A stretch of DNA of 64,000 nucleotides, from NCBI GenBank assembly GCA_022496805.1, contig CM040086.1, forward strand, positions 1,118,501 to 1,182,500, in the 5' to 3' direction. The position numbers were made by a program, and so were the translations under genes. This document shows, one piece after another, positions 37,701-48,720 of this stretch. This DNA comes from Pohlia nutans. Lineage: Eukaryota > Streptophyta > Bryopsida > Bryales > Mniaceae. The first letter of the stretch is position 1. Every line of letters begins with the position of its first letter. The notes below the pieces were generated by a model that was not told the origin of the DNA, ran no database searches, and was given only the letters and a program-made list of their open reading frames with translations.

Positions 37701-40700
37701 AGAATGGAGTTCTACTTGTGGCTCATGAACGCGTTCTGCATGCTGGGATCGAACGTCGTCTCCGTCTACGCGGGATCTAAGTTCACTTGCGCTGCACTGG
37801 TGAGTAGTTCAGAATATGGAATCATGATCTTCAGCTCAAGTCGATCTGAGCCTACGTAGTGTTATCGTTCATACATTTTAGGTCGGGTCGACCTAAAATT
37901 CATACTGGCATACCTGCTGTTCTGGGAAGTGCCCAAACCATATCCTCAATGTGTTTCAGGTTGGGTCGACCTAATCGTTTAGTGTGCAGCTCTTAGAGTC
38001 GATGCTTTTGTTTAGCTCGTGCCGACCTGAACTAAACCTTCTACCTTCTCAGCGCCCCCACCCTTTAGGTCGATTCGACTTGAACTGTCCCTTCGTACTA
38101 CCTCATCCCTTCGTGTTGCCTCTCCTTCACAATTTAGGTCGAGGCGATCTAAATCCTGCTCACCCCCCAATTATATCAACCCTAACTCACTTGCTGACTG
38201 CCATTTCAATTGTGCAGATGTGTTGCGTGAACAGCTACGCTGTTGGGGACAAAAGAATGAAAGACTGGTTTGCTTCTATTGCGATCGACGCCTTGGACCT
38301 CGACAAGGCTGACTTCCTGGAGGACGGATACCCTGTGCATGTTGATAGGGAGCAGAGTACCCCTGCTGCACGACCTGGGTCCTCCAGACCGAAGAGGAGA
38401 TCCAGAGATCAGTGGTCTGATCCCCCTCTCATGCAGCGGGATGAGGAGCACTCGTCAACCTCCTCTTCCAATGAGGATGATGACGACGAGGACGACGAAG
38501 ACCATGCTCCTCCTCTGGGTACCCCCCGGAGATCTGATGCGCCAGGTTCGTCCGCGTCCTCTGGCTATCAGCTCGGGACTCCTTCCTCCGAGCGGAAGTC
38601 GAAGAGGAAGAAACGTGAGTCTTCGAACAAAATTTTGAAGACGTTGGCTGCCACGGTTGCAGCTCTCACGGTTCAGACCTCGAAGGTCGCGGAGGAGAAT
38701 CTGAAGATGAACCAGGAGACGAGAAAAGAGCAGTATGATTTCCAGAAGTTTATTTTGGAACAGCAGCGTCAGCAGCAGCAGCAACAAAATGTCATGCAGC
38801 AGACGCTGCAGGCGCTCATGCAGAGCCTTCTGCCTCCTTCTGGGGCCGTGCTGAACCCGCCGCCGCTGGCTTCTCAACCTCTGGTGCTTGGTAATCAGGC
38901 GTCGGGTTCAACCACCAGCGGAGAATCTGCTCCACCTGCGCCCTCGTCTTTTGTCGTTCCTCCTCCGCCTCCTCCTGCGCCCTCGCCTGTCGCTGCGCCT
39001 CCACCGCCGCCAGCTGCTCTTGCGTCTGCTCCATCCACTTCGCCGGCTCCTTCGCATGTATCATCGGGCGCTGCTAGTGATGCCGCCGATCCATACAGCC
39101 TTGACGACAGTCTGGGATTCGGCGGAGCCGCTGGCAGTGACAATGCAGACACTGCCGTCTCGCCTGGCACAGACGCTGCAACAGGTGGTTCCCAATAATC
39201 ACTCGATGTCATTTGTATAGATTTAGCTCGACTTGAGTTGATTTGTATCATAGGTTTTTTGGTAGATTTTTTGTATACACGGCTCAAGATTTGTACGATT
39301 TGTAGGATTTTCAACTGCTGGTTGAGTAGAGTCCTTAGGACATTTTCCAATGAACATTTTTTGTACCTCAATTTTTTTTGGCCTTTCTATAATTTACACA
39401 CTCCTCACTCGGAATTCACGTTCATCTACTGTCATCGCAGGCTCCATCGGTGCCCACATTGTGCCTCACGCTCAATTGCCTCGTTCTGTTCATCCGCCCG
39501 CGCAATGTAATCAGGGCGGTCAGTCCTTGGTGCCCATTCCGAACTCGCCCGCAGTCCCTTCCTCTCCTGTCGTCCCTCCGGCCTTCCAATCACTGGTGTC
39601 AGGACGTAGACTTCAGCGGGATTCGCAATTGGATGCGCGGACACGTACATCAGCCTCCCCTCCTCGTCACGTTGCCGGCGCTGCACCCTCGACAGCCACA
39701 CCTGTCGGCAGTGCGAAGTCTATTGGGTCCTCCGGCCATCAGGTGCGTTCCATACGTTTCTCAATGGTCGGAACTTCGTGTTTGTTGTCTTCGCGCTCGT
39801 CCGTGTGTCGTTTTTATTACGATGCCGTTCGAAATGTGTCGGTTCAGGATCATAACCGGCTGCACATTTGTCTGCCCGTTGTCGCCAGGGATCCGGTCCT
39901 CCTCTTACTCGTGGAGGTTCTTCGGAGTCGGTCATTCGGTCGCCACAGCTTAGGCCTCCCAAAAAATGGCTCAATGTCGTCCTGGACCTGAATGGAATCC
40001 TCTGCGTCTGTGAGGATTTGAAATCCCGGTCCGAGATTACGGCCTTTAATGAATACTCGGCGCAGCACTCAGCCGTTCTCCCCGCTGTAGTCGGACCCAA
40101 AGCAGTGTACGTGCGTCCTCTCTCCTTCTCGTTCCTACGGGAGCTGACCATGTTTGCCGACGTTACCGTCTGGAGCTCCATGAAGAAGTCTACCACTGAC
40201 TTGGTAGTGCGATATTTATTCCGCGGCATCCAGCCCCTCCCTTCCCTTGTACTTGGCCAGGAGTCGTGCGAAACCCTCAAGTGTAGGGATAGGCACGGCC
40301 GGCTGTCCTCGTTCAAAGTGCTTGGCACTGATAAGAACTTGTTCCTTAAGAATCTCGCCAAGCTGTTCACAGGCTATGGTGGCAGATTCACGTCCGCAAA
40401 CACCGTTGTAGTGGACGACAGCCCCAATAAGCACATTTTGAATGAGCCCCCTAATGTAATACTCCCTGACTCTTGGTCCTACGTTGGAGATGGTGCGCGT
40501 GACAATTTCCTTCATTATGTTCTCCTTCCATGGTTTCGGCGTCTCCATCGCAGTCCTGGCACAGGGTTGCTATCTTTCCGTAGGAACAATAATATTGGGC
40601 GGCGTATGCTCTGCGACGAGCCCGACCGTCGAGAGTACAGCGCGCTCATGGAGGCTGTACACGCATCTCATAGTCTGCCTAGCTCCTAGTTCATTTTACG

Positions 40701-41819
40701 GTTCTATAGCTGGACGCCCTTTTCTTAGTGATGTAGCCGTTCCGGACTACCTATCGATTTCTGGTTGCCTTGACTGATGTGTATAATCTCTTGTAATTGT
40801 AATATACCTTTGTCTTCACAACATGTGCGCTTCAGTACTTTGTGAGATGAATATTATGGACACTTGAATGTTATCGTTGCAATGTGTTATGTCTTAATGG
40901 CACCCTTATTCAGTTTGCATCATTTTTCTTCTCTTTTTTTTACTCCTTGGAAAATTTTGTTTCGTTGCAATGCGCTCGTGGAATTTGACCTCATTGGTAA
41001 TTCTCTTCATGCAAGGTATGCCACTGCCAATCCAGCCCACGGTGCTTGCCTCCAAAGCACAGCGTCCACCGATTCTATCATGGACTATGGCCAGTATGCT
41101 ATACTCAGTAGAGGAAACGTCTTGTGCTCGGCAGCTACGGCACAGTCAACCATGGACTTTTCCACCAAGCCAATTCAACATGGTGTTGTGGACAGCCTTT
41201 CTAACGGTAGTACCCGTCCTGTGCCCAAGTCCTCACCTTCTCCTTTGCGGTCACGAGAACCGTCCACTTCTCGTCGCTCGCGTTCTCCGTCTGATAGGGT
41301 GCCTCAGAGAAAGCTTTATGAAGACGCCTTACACCCAATTAATTCTCTTGAGGTACAAATACTTTCTTTCCCCGCACCATTATTTCGCTTAGACGGTCTT
41401 GCCTTGATGTATACTTGATGTAGATTCCCTTGTACTTGCAGGGTTCCGACATTCTCAAACCATGCAAGTCCTCTGCTACTGTGAATGCTTTCCGAATGAC
41501 TCCTGCGATGCTGTCATCAGACCCGCCTCCTCTAACCCAAGTCCGTGTTCATGTGCCCTCTCGTGCGCCCTTGCGTACTCGTCTCCCTTCAGTGAATGTG
41601 GGTCTTCAAAAGACTAAGTCGCATGACAAATTCAGAAGGAGATCCGCTCCGGTTCGAGATGAGAGGGAGGAATTGAGACTGGCGCAACAGAGGCATGAGA
41701 TCGCGCTACGGCGATTGTCGATGTATCACTTCGATAGTCGTGGTCATGTGATGTTGAAGGCAGTAGCTGAACTTCAGTTGAAGGCCGAAGCTAAACTGAA
41801 GAGTCGATCGCAACCCTAG
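34748..41819 (+). CDS. Accessory gene of element 1: eight exons, ParB/DGQHR-like (tentative) plus FCP1-like phosphatase
   Basis: GT-AG exons: 34748-35278, 35370-36146, 36450-37799, 38218-39184, 39441-39742, 39889-40634, 41016-41352 and 41442-41819. Phases agree throughout and the sum, 5388 bp, gives about 1795 residues without a stop. Exon 2 holds DGKFWLINGQHSVKAS and later RQISAYYNRVNHFG, which recalls the DGQHR/ParB nucleotide-processing fold; this is tentative. Exon 3 has a conserved CYSTKEW..KKELHNI region shared with the relative at 52390-53796. Exon 4 is acidic, glutamine-rich with a coiled coil, then proline-rich. Exon 6 carries an FCP1/NIF-type HAD phosphatase (NVVLDLNGILC, VTVWSSMKK, VVVDDSPNKHI), where the second Asp of DxDx is Asn. 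Exon 1 to 2 and exon 6 to 7 are the least certain joins. The FCP1 part could be a separate gene, since a stop at 39196-39198 follows if the fourth intron is retained. Confidence 0.6.
36147..36449 (+). promoter_or_regulatory. Intron with three motif A palindromes
   Basis: Phase-0 intron between exons 2 and 3 (CAG/GTGGGA to TTGCAG/GAG). Motif A copies lie at 36217-36238, 36301-36322 and 36390-36412. The intron at the same position in element 2 carries a motif B palindrome instead. Confidence 0.75.
37800..38217 (+). promoter_or_regulatory. Intron with five motif A palindromes
   Basis: Phase-0 intron between exons 3 and 4 (CTG/GTGAGT to GTGCAG/ATG). Motif A copies lie near 37876, 37955, 38009, 38063 and 38131, about 55-80 bp apart. 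A further weak copy (39221-39243) lies in the next intron. Confidence 0.75.
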
Positions 41820-42162
41820 ATCCGCTAGGCATTCTATTTGTGATTACTATAGACTTATAAAAATACGTGGAGCTCATGTTCTTATATAGGATTTTACGCT
41901 TCGCTCATTCTTTTTCCTAGCTTTATGAGACATTATCAAGATTGGATTACCGTCCTGCAATACAAACACCCAAAAAATGTATATTTGTTTTATACTTACT
42001 ATAAATAGATGTCACTTCTGCAATCTTTTATTGCACACTTCTATTAAATGTACTCTATTTGATCTTCATTTTGTCCATCTTCTATTGTTTTAACCTATAT
42101 TTCGAATGGATATTGGTTCAATTTGGGTTTAATTTAGACTTTTTGAACTCTCATTATTCTGG
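41820..42162. other. Spacer between accessory gene stop and right end of element 1
   Basis: AT-rich, with no frame or motif A copy. TATATAAG-like and AATAAA-like words are present but unspecific. Confidence 0.4.
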
Positions 42163-42202
42163 AATCCTCTCATTTTAATGAATATAATGTTCTTATGGAT
42201 GT
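42163..42202 (-). repeat. Right terminal inverted repeat of element 1
   Basis: The reverse complement starts ACATCCATAAGAACATTATA, continues through the ATTCATTAAAATGAGAG block and matches 18856-18893. CAT follows directly outside. Confidence 0.6.
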
Positions 42203-42205
42203 CAT

Positions 42206-42854
42206 GCGTGACCTCCCGGCAAGTACTCGTTTGCACTCCATTCATGTGGTATGCGTGGTCACGATGAAAGAGGCAGCAACCGTTGAAAAGCTAAATTCTG
42301 TCGAGCACGTAACCCGTTTATGTACCAAACTTGCAATATGCATTTAATTCTGAATTTCCGTCATATAGGGACTCTAAAATCAAATATTTGTATCGGAGTC
42401 TGCACTGACTCTACACCATTTGTAGAGCTGAATGTACTTCAAATATAACGAAAATTCCCCATGTACCTATGAATGTGCCACTGCTTTCCATGACTGTCAA
42501 AGTACAGAATGTAGCCTTTAAGATGTATCGATAAACATTTTTCCAATATTAACTTCCATGGAATTGAATGTTCCTAATTAGTCTTGAATTTGTACAATTT
42601 TTTTTTTTCGAGCCTTTTTATCACATTATTGAAGCCTTCCAAACATGTTTAGGGTTTCAAATGTTTTTCTTTTCAAATCCTGCGTCGCCATTCCAATGAA
42701 GTTTGACCTACAATTTGTTCTCTAAGATTTAGAAACTGAAAAGGTGAACATCATATGTAGTGTACTGAGCTCCGAACGTTGACCTAAAAAGCTTCCACAA
42801 GCAATAAAATACTTAACATAGTTACGATATTTACAAGATATGAAAGGTGAAGTA
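42206..42854. other. Spacer between element 1 and the copia element
   Basis: About 650 bp of AT-rich DNA without a gene or recognisable repeat. Confidence 0.4.
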
Positions 42855-42859
42855 CAAAA

Positions 42860-43116
42860 TATTGAAGGTAAGAGATGAGAGCACAAGGCACACACACACA
42901 CAAGGAATGCGTAGAAAGAGATGATCTTTACTCAAAGGCCTTCCACCTTAAGTAGTGTACACTAGGGGGTCACCATGGACAAACCATATGGGATAACTCA
43001 TCACAAGGACACTCTAGAGATCAGCCCATGCCTAACCCCTCTTCCCACACACCATTATTTAGCACCCGAACCTCTTTGGCTCCTAGCAATACTACCGTAC
43101 ATCAATTACCTCAATA
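42860..43116 (-). repeat. 3' LTR of the copia element
   Basis: 257 bp, nearly identical to 48010-48268. The last codons and the stop of the polyprotein (43092) lie inside it. Confidence 0.93.
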
Positions 43117-46100
43117 CTCCCACTTTGCGTAGAGCCAAAGCCTCTAAGTCCAAATGCTATTACTAATCGTTGGTGTCGGTCTCTACAAAGACCCTTTGTG
43201 AGCACATCCGCCACCATGTGCTCCGTTGGACAATACTCCAACCGTATAACTCCCAATTCCAACTTCTCCCGAATGAAGTGGTATTGCACATCAATGTGCT
43301 TCGTGCGTGAATGATGTGTAGGGTGCTTTGCAAGTGAAATGCACCCTTGGTTGTCACACATGATCGTTGTAGCCTCACCTTGTGTGCAACCTACATCCAC
43401 CATTAGTTGCCTCAACCAAATGGCCTCCTTCGTGGCATGGCTCGTAGCCATGTACTCGGCCTCCACCGTTGATGTCGCCGTGGTTTGTTGCCGTTTGCTA
43501 TTCCACGATACTGCTCCCGATCCGACCTTGAACATGTAGCCCGTTGTCGATCTTCGATTGCTCGTGTCTCCCGCGTAGTCCGCGTCGCAATAGCCGCTTA
43601 ACACAATGTCTTTGCCGCCAAGACACAACTTGACATCGCTTGTGCCCTTCAAGTAGCGCATGATCCTCTTGACCACCATCCAATGCATTGAGCCCGGTCT
43701 TGCCATGTGTTGACTCACCACGCTAATTGGATACGCGAGGTCGGGCCGTGTCGCAATCATCGCATACATCAACGACCCCACCGCTTGCTTGTATGGCACC
43801 TCCGCCATGGATTTGGCCTCCGCCGCATACTCCTCCTCCGAAAGCTTGACGAGCTTGGAGTTTGCATCCAATGGTGTTGCCACGGGCTTACAATCCTCCA
43901 TCCCGAATCTCTTGAGCACGTCCATCACATACTTGCCTTGACTCATGATGATAGTGAGTGTAGCCCTATCTCGCACAAACTCAACACCAAGACAAAAGTG
44001 CAATTCTCCAAGATCACTCATCTCGTACTCTCTCTCAAGCATGCCTTTTAATGCATTCATTGAACTCATGAGGCTTGCAAGAATGATCAAATCATCAACA
44101 TATATGATCACAATCACCACATGTTGTCCCTCTTGCATGAAGTAGAGACTATGATCCGCAATGCTCCTAGTAAACCCGTGTGCAAGCAAGAACGTGTCAA
44201 TCTTTTGGTACCACGCTCTTGGAGATTGTTTCAACCCATACAATGATTTTTGCAACTTACAAACAAGGTGCTCATTACCTTGTTGCACAAAGCCCTCGGG
44301 TTGCACCATGTAGATGTCCTCCTCCAAATCGCCATTCAAAAATGCGGTTTTCACATCCATTTGATGCATTTCCAAGTCCATGGCCGCTCTAATCGCAAGA
44401 ATGCATCGAATGGTGGTGAACTTGGCCACAGGAGCAAACGTCTCGTGAAAGTCTACCCCATGCACTTGCGCGAACCCCTTGGCTACTAGTCTTGCCTTGT
44501 GACGCACCACATTACCCGAAACATCCCTCTTTGTCCGAAACACCCATTTGCAACCAATGGGGTTGCGATCCTTTGGAATGGGAGTTAATTGCCACGTACC
44601 ATTAGCAATTAGAGAGTCGTACTCCTCTTGCATGGCGCGCTCCCACTTGACCGCATCCTCACCTTGCATGGCTTCACGAATGGTCAATGGACCATCCGAT
44701 AATGCCACATTCGCATGCTCGTCATCCTCTTGAGGGAAGATGTGATTCTTCCACCATTCTCCAGGTGGCTTGCGCAATCTCTCGGGGTACCGCCGCTCGC
44801 TTGAAGAAATTTGCTCCTCTTGCGGGTCCTTTGCGCCATTTTTGGCCTTTGAGCTCGATGGCGCTTCAACAACCTCCGTGTCACCATCTTCGTCATCACC
44901 GTCCTCATCACCTACATCAACAACACTAGGGGACTTGGAGGGTGTGTCCACCAATACGTCTCCACTACTCCCACTTGGACCAACCTCCAAAGGAGCCTCC
45001 ATCGTAGACTCTTCACAAAACGTCACATCACGTGACCGAATGATCTTCCTCGTGTCCACCGACATGAGTCTATACGCCTTGGTACCTTCACAATACCCAA
45101 GAAACACACACTTTAAGGCCTTAGCCTCGAGTTTAGTCCTCCGTTCGTCGGGAACCTTTGCGTATGCAATGCATCCGAAGATGCGCATGTGTGCAACACA
45201 TGGTTGCCTCCCACTCCACGCTTGCTCCGGTGTCATGCCTTCAACCGCGCTTGTTGGACACCGATTGCAAGTGTACACCGCATTCACCACCGCTTCCGCC
45301 CAAAGGTCCAACTTCAAGTTTTGAGCGTGCAACATGCTCCTCGCCATCTCTACAATGGTGCGATTTGCGCGCTCCGCAACTCCATTTTGTTGAGGCGTGT
45401 ACGGGGCCGAAGTTTGGCGTGCGATGCCTTCTTTCTTCAATAGCTCGTCAAACTTCTTGGACATGTACTCGCCGCCATTGTCCGATCGAAACACCTTGAT
45501 CTTCATCTCGGATTGGTTCTCCACCAATGTCTTGAACTCCTTGAACTTGTCGAAGCACTCACTCTTGGCCTTGATTGGGTAGAGCCAAATCTTCCTTGAA
45601 AAGTCATCGATGAAGGTCACAAAGTACTTGCAACCTCCTATCGACGTGGTCTTCATTGGGCCACACACATCCGAATGCACGATCTCCAAAACCTTCGTGG
45701 CCCGAGTCGCCGCTTCACCCGCAAATGGCAACCGTTGTTGCTTGCCTTCAATGCAACCTTCACAAGTGAATGAAGAAGCATCCACTTTCAATTGATGAAG
45801 GTCCATGCCACTTACCATGCCGCGTAGTGTCTTCACACTCTTGATGTTCAAATGGCCGAGTCGACGATGCCACAACGCCAACTTGTCGTCCTTCAAGTTT
45901 GAATGCGCCAACGCCGCCGATTCCTTGGAATGCACCTTCGAGAAGTTGATGTGGTACAAGCCCTCGTGTTCTTCAATGATGGCCACCTCATCTCGACTCG
46001 GTGACAACACATAACACCCCTTATCACTAAACTCAACCCTCAAGTGCTTTGCCACTAATTGCCGCACCGATAGTAAATTTGCCGTTAATTTGGGAACGTG

Positions 46101-47180
46101 GAGGACATTTTGGATAGTGATTGTCTTCACACGACCCCTCACCTCGGTGTCTACAACAAGTTGGCCTTTGCCAATGGCCTCAAGCACCGTATCATCTCCC
46201 AAAATCACCCTCCTTGGATTAATGAGAGCATACGAATGAAAACAAGTTTTATGCGATGACATGTGGCTTGTAGCCCCCGAATCAACAATCCAATCACTTG
46301 TACTACCATTGCACGATACATTGCTTGCCATCATTGCATACTCGTCTTTGCCATCACTCATGCTTGCATCCCAAGAGACATACCGCGTAGTAAACGCATA
46401 CTCATCATCATCATCACGAGTTTTAGTGTTGTTTGCACTCTCCCCCTTCTCATCCCTCTTGCGTTTGTAACAAAACTTGGCAATGTGGCCCTTCTTACCG
46501 CAATAGAAGCACGCCTTATCGCTAGAGCTCCCACCGCCTCCATTCTTGGATTGCTTTGCCATGAGAGCCGCACTATCTCCACGAGACTCATTCTCCTTTC
46601 GCCGCGAGAACTCGTGCAACAACCGCGAGGTCACATAGTCCAATGTGAGCTCCGAAATGGGCCTTGACTCCATGGCCACGATGAGATACTCGTACGAGGG
46701 TGGTAGGCTTTCCAAAAGGGTCATCACAACATCCCCATCGGAAATGGTCACGTCCGCACCGTTGAGTTGATCCGCGAGTGCCTTGACTTTGTTGATGTGC
46801 GCCAACATGTCGTCTTCTTCCTCCATCTTGATGGTGAAGAACTTGCGCCGCAAAAACAATATGTTGGCCAAACTCTTTGCTTCGTGAATGTTGCAAAGCT
46901 TGGCCCATGCCTCGCGAGGTGTCTTGCACGAACGAATGTGCGCGAGTTGGGAATCCGAAAGATTGAGAGCCAAGATGGCAAATGCCTTCTTCTCGCGCCT
47001 CAAATATGCTTGCATCACGCCTGGGTCGGTAGTAGATTGAGGGGGCTCCTCACTACCATCGACAATGTCCCACAACTCCTTCTCCGCCATGACCATCTCC
47101 ATTTTGAACTTCCACAAGTGGAAATTCACGCCATCAAACTTGTCCACCACTTTGGGACCCTCACCCTCATAAGATGCCAT
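43092..47180 (-). CDS. Copia Gag-Pol polyprotein
   Basis: A single 1362-residue frame from the ATG at 47180. It supplies capsid, protease, integrase, reverse transcriptase and RNase H for the element's own copy-and-paste cycle in cytoplasmic particles. Domains in order: UBN2-type Gag (about 15-200); CCHC zinc knuckle CFYCGKKGHIAKFC (224-237); aspartic protease DSG (300-302); integrase zinc motif with HRRLGH and CEGC (438-476); integrase core with D504, D567 and E603; reverse transcriptase with YVDD at 1027-1030; and RNase H with CDADYAGD and VEAEYM. Integrase before reverse transcriptase is the Copia order. No stop or frameshift is visible. The C-terminus (GSIEVIDVR) is encoded across the polypurine tract into the 3' LTR. 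Confidence 0.96.
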   Translation of the reverse strand: MASYEGEGPKVVDKFDGVNFHLWKFKMEMVMAEKELWDIVDGSEEPPQSTTDPGVMQAYLRREKKAFAILALNLSDSQLAHIRSCKTPREAWAKLCNIHEAKSLANILFLRRKFFTIKMEEEDDMLAHINKVKALADQLNGADVTISDGDVVMTLLESLPPSYEYLIVAMESRPISELTLDYVTSRLLHEFSRRKENESRGDSAALMAKQSKNGGGGSSSDKACFYCGKKGHIAKFCYKRKRDEKGESANNTKTRDDDDEYAFTTRYVSWDASMSDGKDEYAMMASNVSCNGSTSDWIVDSGATSHMSSHKTCFHSYALINPRRVILGDDTVLEAIGKGQLVVDTEVRGRVKTITIQNVLHVPKLTANLLSVRQLVAKHLRVEFSDKGCYVLSPSRDEVAIIEEHEGLYHINFSKVHSKESAALAHSNLKDDKLALWHRRLGHLNIKSVKTLRGMVSGMDLHQLKVDASSFTCEGCIEGKQQRLPFAGEAATRATKVLEIVHSDVCGPMKTTSIGGCKYFVTFIDDFSRKIWLYPIKAKSECFDKFKEFKTLVENQSEMKIKVFRSDNGGEYMSKKFDELLKKEGIARQTSAPYTPQQNGVAERANRTIVEMARSMLHAQNLKLDLWAEAVVNAVYTCNRCPTSAVEGMTPEQAWSGRQPCVAHMRIFGCIAYAKVPDERRTKLEAKALKCVFLGYCEGTKAYRLMSVDTRKIIRSRDVTFCEESTMEAPLEVGPSGSSGDVLVDTPSKSPSVVDVGDEDGDDEDGDTEVVEAPSSSKAKNGAKDPQEEQISSSERRYPERLRKPPGEWWKNHIFPQEDDEHANVALSDGPLTIREAMQGEDAVKWERAMQEEYDSLIANGTWQLTPIPKDRNPIGCKWVFRTKRDVSGNVVRHKARLVAKGFAQVHGVDFHETFAPVAKFTTIRCILAIRAAMDLEMHQMDVKTAFLNGDLEEDIYMVQPEGFVQQGNEHLVCKLQKSLYGLKQSPRAWYQKIDTFLLAHGFTRSIADHSLYFMQEGQHVVIVIIYVDDLIILASLMSSMNALKGMLEREYEMSDLGELHFCLGVEFVRDRATLTIIMSQGKYVMDVLKRFGMEDCKPVATPLDANSKLVKLSEEEYAAEAKSMAEVPYKQAVGSLMYAMIATRPDLAYPISVVSQHMARPGSMHWMVVKRIMRYLKGTSDVKLCLGGKDIVLSGYCDADYAGDTSNRRSTTGYMFKVGSGAVSWNSKRQQTTATSTVEAEYMATSHATKEAIWLRQLMVDVGCTQGEATTIMCDNQGCISLAKHPTHHSRTKHIDVQYHFIREKLELGVIRLEYCPTEHMVADVLTKGLCRDRHQRLVIAFGLRGFGSTQSGSIEVIDVR

Positions 47181-48009
47181 GATCCTTACTCACGAATGCC
47201 TCCTCACTCAATTAAACCCTCAAACTCAATAACCACACTCGTTTTTTATGATTTTTTTGATAGAAAGTAGCACCTTTGTGCTTCCGATGCCTCTAGTTCA
47301 ACCCTAAACAACAAATCAGCACCTTTGTGCTCCACACACACCTTCCAACACTCAAATGCGAAGGTAGCTCACCCAAATTGCAAAGATGTTAACCAAAACA
47401 CCTCAAATCACTCAATGGAGCTCCCACTACTCCGATTGACCCAAATCAACACCTTAGTGTTCCCAATCACTCAATGCACGTAATCAACACCTTTGTGTCC
47501 CTCAATAGCACTATATCAATGCTCATGGACTCACATAAGCCCCTTGAAACCCTAAATGCATTGAAATTGCTCAAAACCGCACCTTTGTGCGCCCAAGTGC
47601 ATAAAGTAACCCCAAATGAAAATTTGAGCACTCCAAGGCTATGAAACACATGCAACACCTCAATGCAAGTGCCCAATCACTTAGATCAGACCATAGACCC
47701 TCCCTTAGAGCCTCAACACCTCACAAATCACTTGTATGACCACAAGTGCATCAAATTGAACGAAACGACGTTCCACTTACAAAAGAGGCTTGGAATGAAA
47801 AACTTGGAAATCCAAAAGGAAGAGATCGACCAAGAAGAGTGCTCCCACGTGTAACTTCAGCCCATGCACACCTCCAAGAGAGAAGACTCCTCCAAAACGC
47901 TCCAAAATGCTCCCAAAAGCTCCAAATCAACCCCTTCCGCAACGACCTCGAACTAATTGCCTCAATGCAATCAAAGACTCATGCAACACACATGAGTGGG
48001 CCCATAACC
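47181..48009 (-). other. Copia internal leader
   Basis: Untranslated leader between the 5' LTR and the polyprotein ATG, A/C-rich on the plus strand with repeated CACCTTTGTG words. Directly after the 5' LTR the minus strand reads GGTTATGGGCCCACTC. This is where the primer-binding site should be, but I could not match it to the usual initiator-Met site of plant copia elements. Confidence 0.7.
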
Positions 48010-48268
48010 TATTGAAGGTAAGAGATGAGAGCACAAGGCACACACACACACACAAGGAATGCGTAGAAAGAGATGATCTTTACTCAAAGGCCTTCCACCT
48101 TAAGTAGTGTACACTAGGGGGTCACCATGGACAAACCATATGGGATAACTCATCACAAGGACACTCTAGAGATCAGCCCATGCCTAACCCCTCTTCCCAC
48201 ACACCATTATTTAGCACCCGAACCTCTTTGGCTCCTAGCAATACTACCGTACATCAATTACCTCAATA
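48010..48268 (-). repeat. 5' LTR of the copia element
   Basis: 259 bp, near-identical partner of 42860-43116. Confidence 0.93.
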
Positions 48269-48504
48269 CAAAATAAACTTGATAAAATTCATTTTTGCAA
48301 TTTCGGGTTTTAGCAACACAAGTCATCCGGAACATGAAAAATTGGGTTTCACCAGCAAGCATCCATTATCTGGGTGCGTGGCTGTGTACGGGTTAAACGA
48401 ATATGGTGTTATAAGCTTTTCACATGAGGCAATTCTAGTCTCACGTATATACTGCCATGTCAAAGATTTGTATAAAATGTGGGAGTGTACTCCAACCATT
48501 CCAA

Positions 48505-48720
48505 CCATAAAATCTACCCAACATATTTGACTTCCTTGTACTTGGAGGCCTTGTCATGAAGAGCCTTTCAACACAATGTAATTTTGTATTGTAACTTAGA
48601 GAAGTTTTGAGGCTTTCAATGGCCAGCTGGTTGAAGGGTCATCTGTAACTTCGTAAAAGTTACAGGGCCTCCACTTTGTTCTTGATCCACCTTTTCGACG
48701 CTAGCACGAACAGGTATGTT
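48505..48720 (+). repeat. MITE-like repeat R1, copy d (partial)
   Basis: Shares AAATCTACCCAACATATTTGAC, ACTTGGAGGC and the GAGGCTTTCAA..GGTTGAAGG..CATCTG order with the copy at 5582-5911, but its left terminus is missing. Confidence 0.45.

Larger units (their letters stand above)
42860..48268 (-). mobile_element. Intact Ty1/copia LTR retrotransposon
   Basis: LTRs at 42860-43116 and 48010-48268 flank one uninterrupted Gag-Pol frame on the minus strand. CAAAA is directly duplicated outside (42855-42859 and 48269-48273). The LTRs differ mainly by two bases in a CA run, so insertion is recent. The LTR termini read TATTGAAGG..CCTCAATA, a TA..TA type rather than TG..CA. A polypurine tract (AAAGTGGGAG on the minus strand) abuts the 3' LTR. 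Total length is 5409 bp. Confidence 0.95.

Noticed and set aside
43707..45324. Plus-strand frames inside the copia element
   Set aside because: Antisense shadows of the intact Gag-Pol frame.
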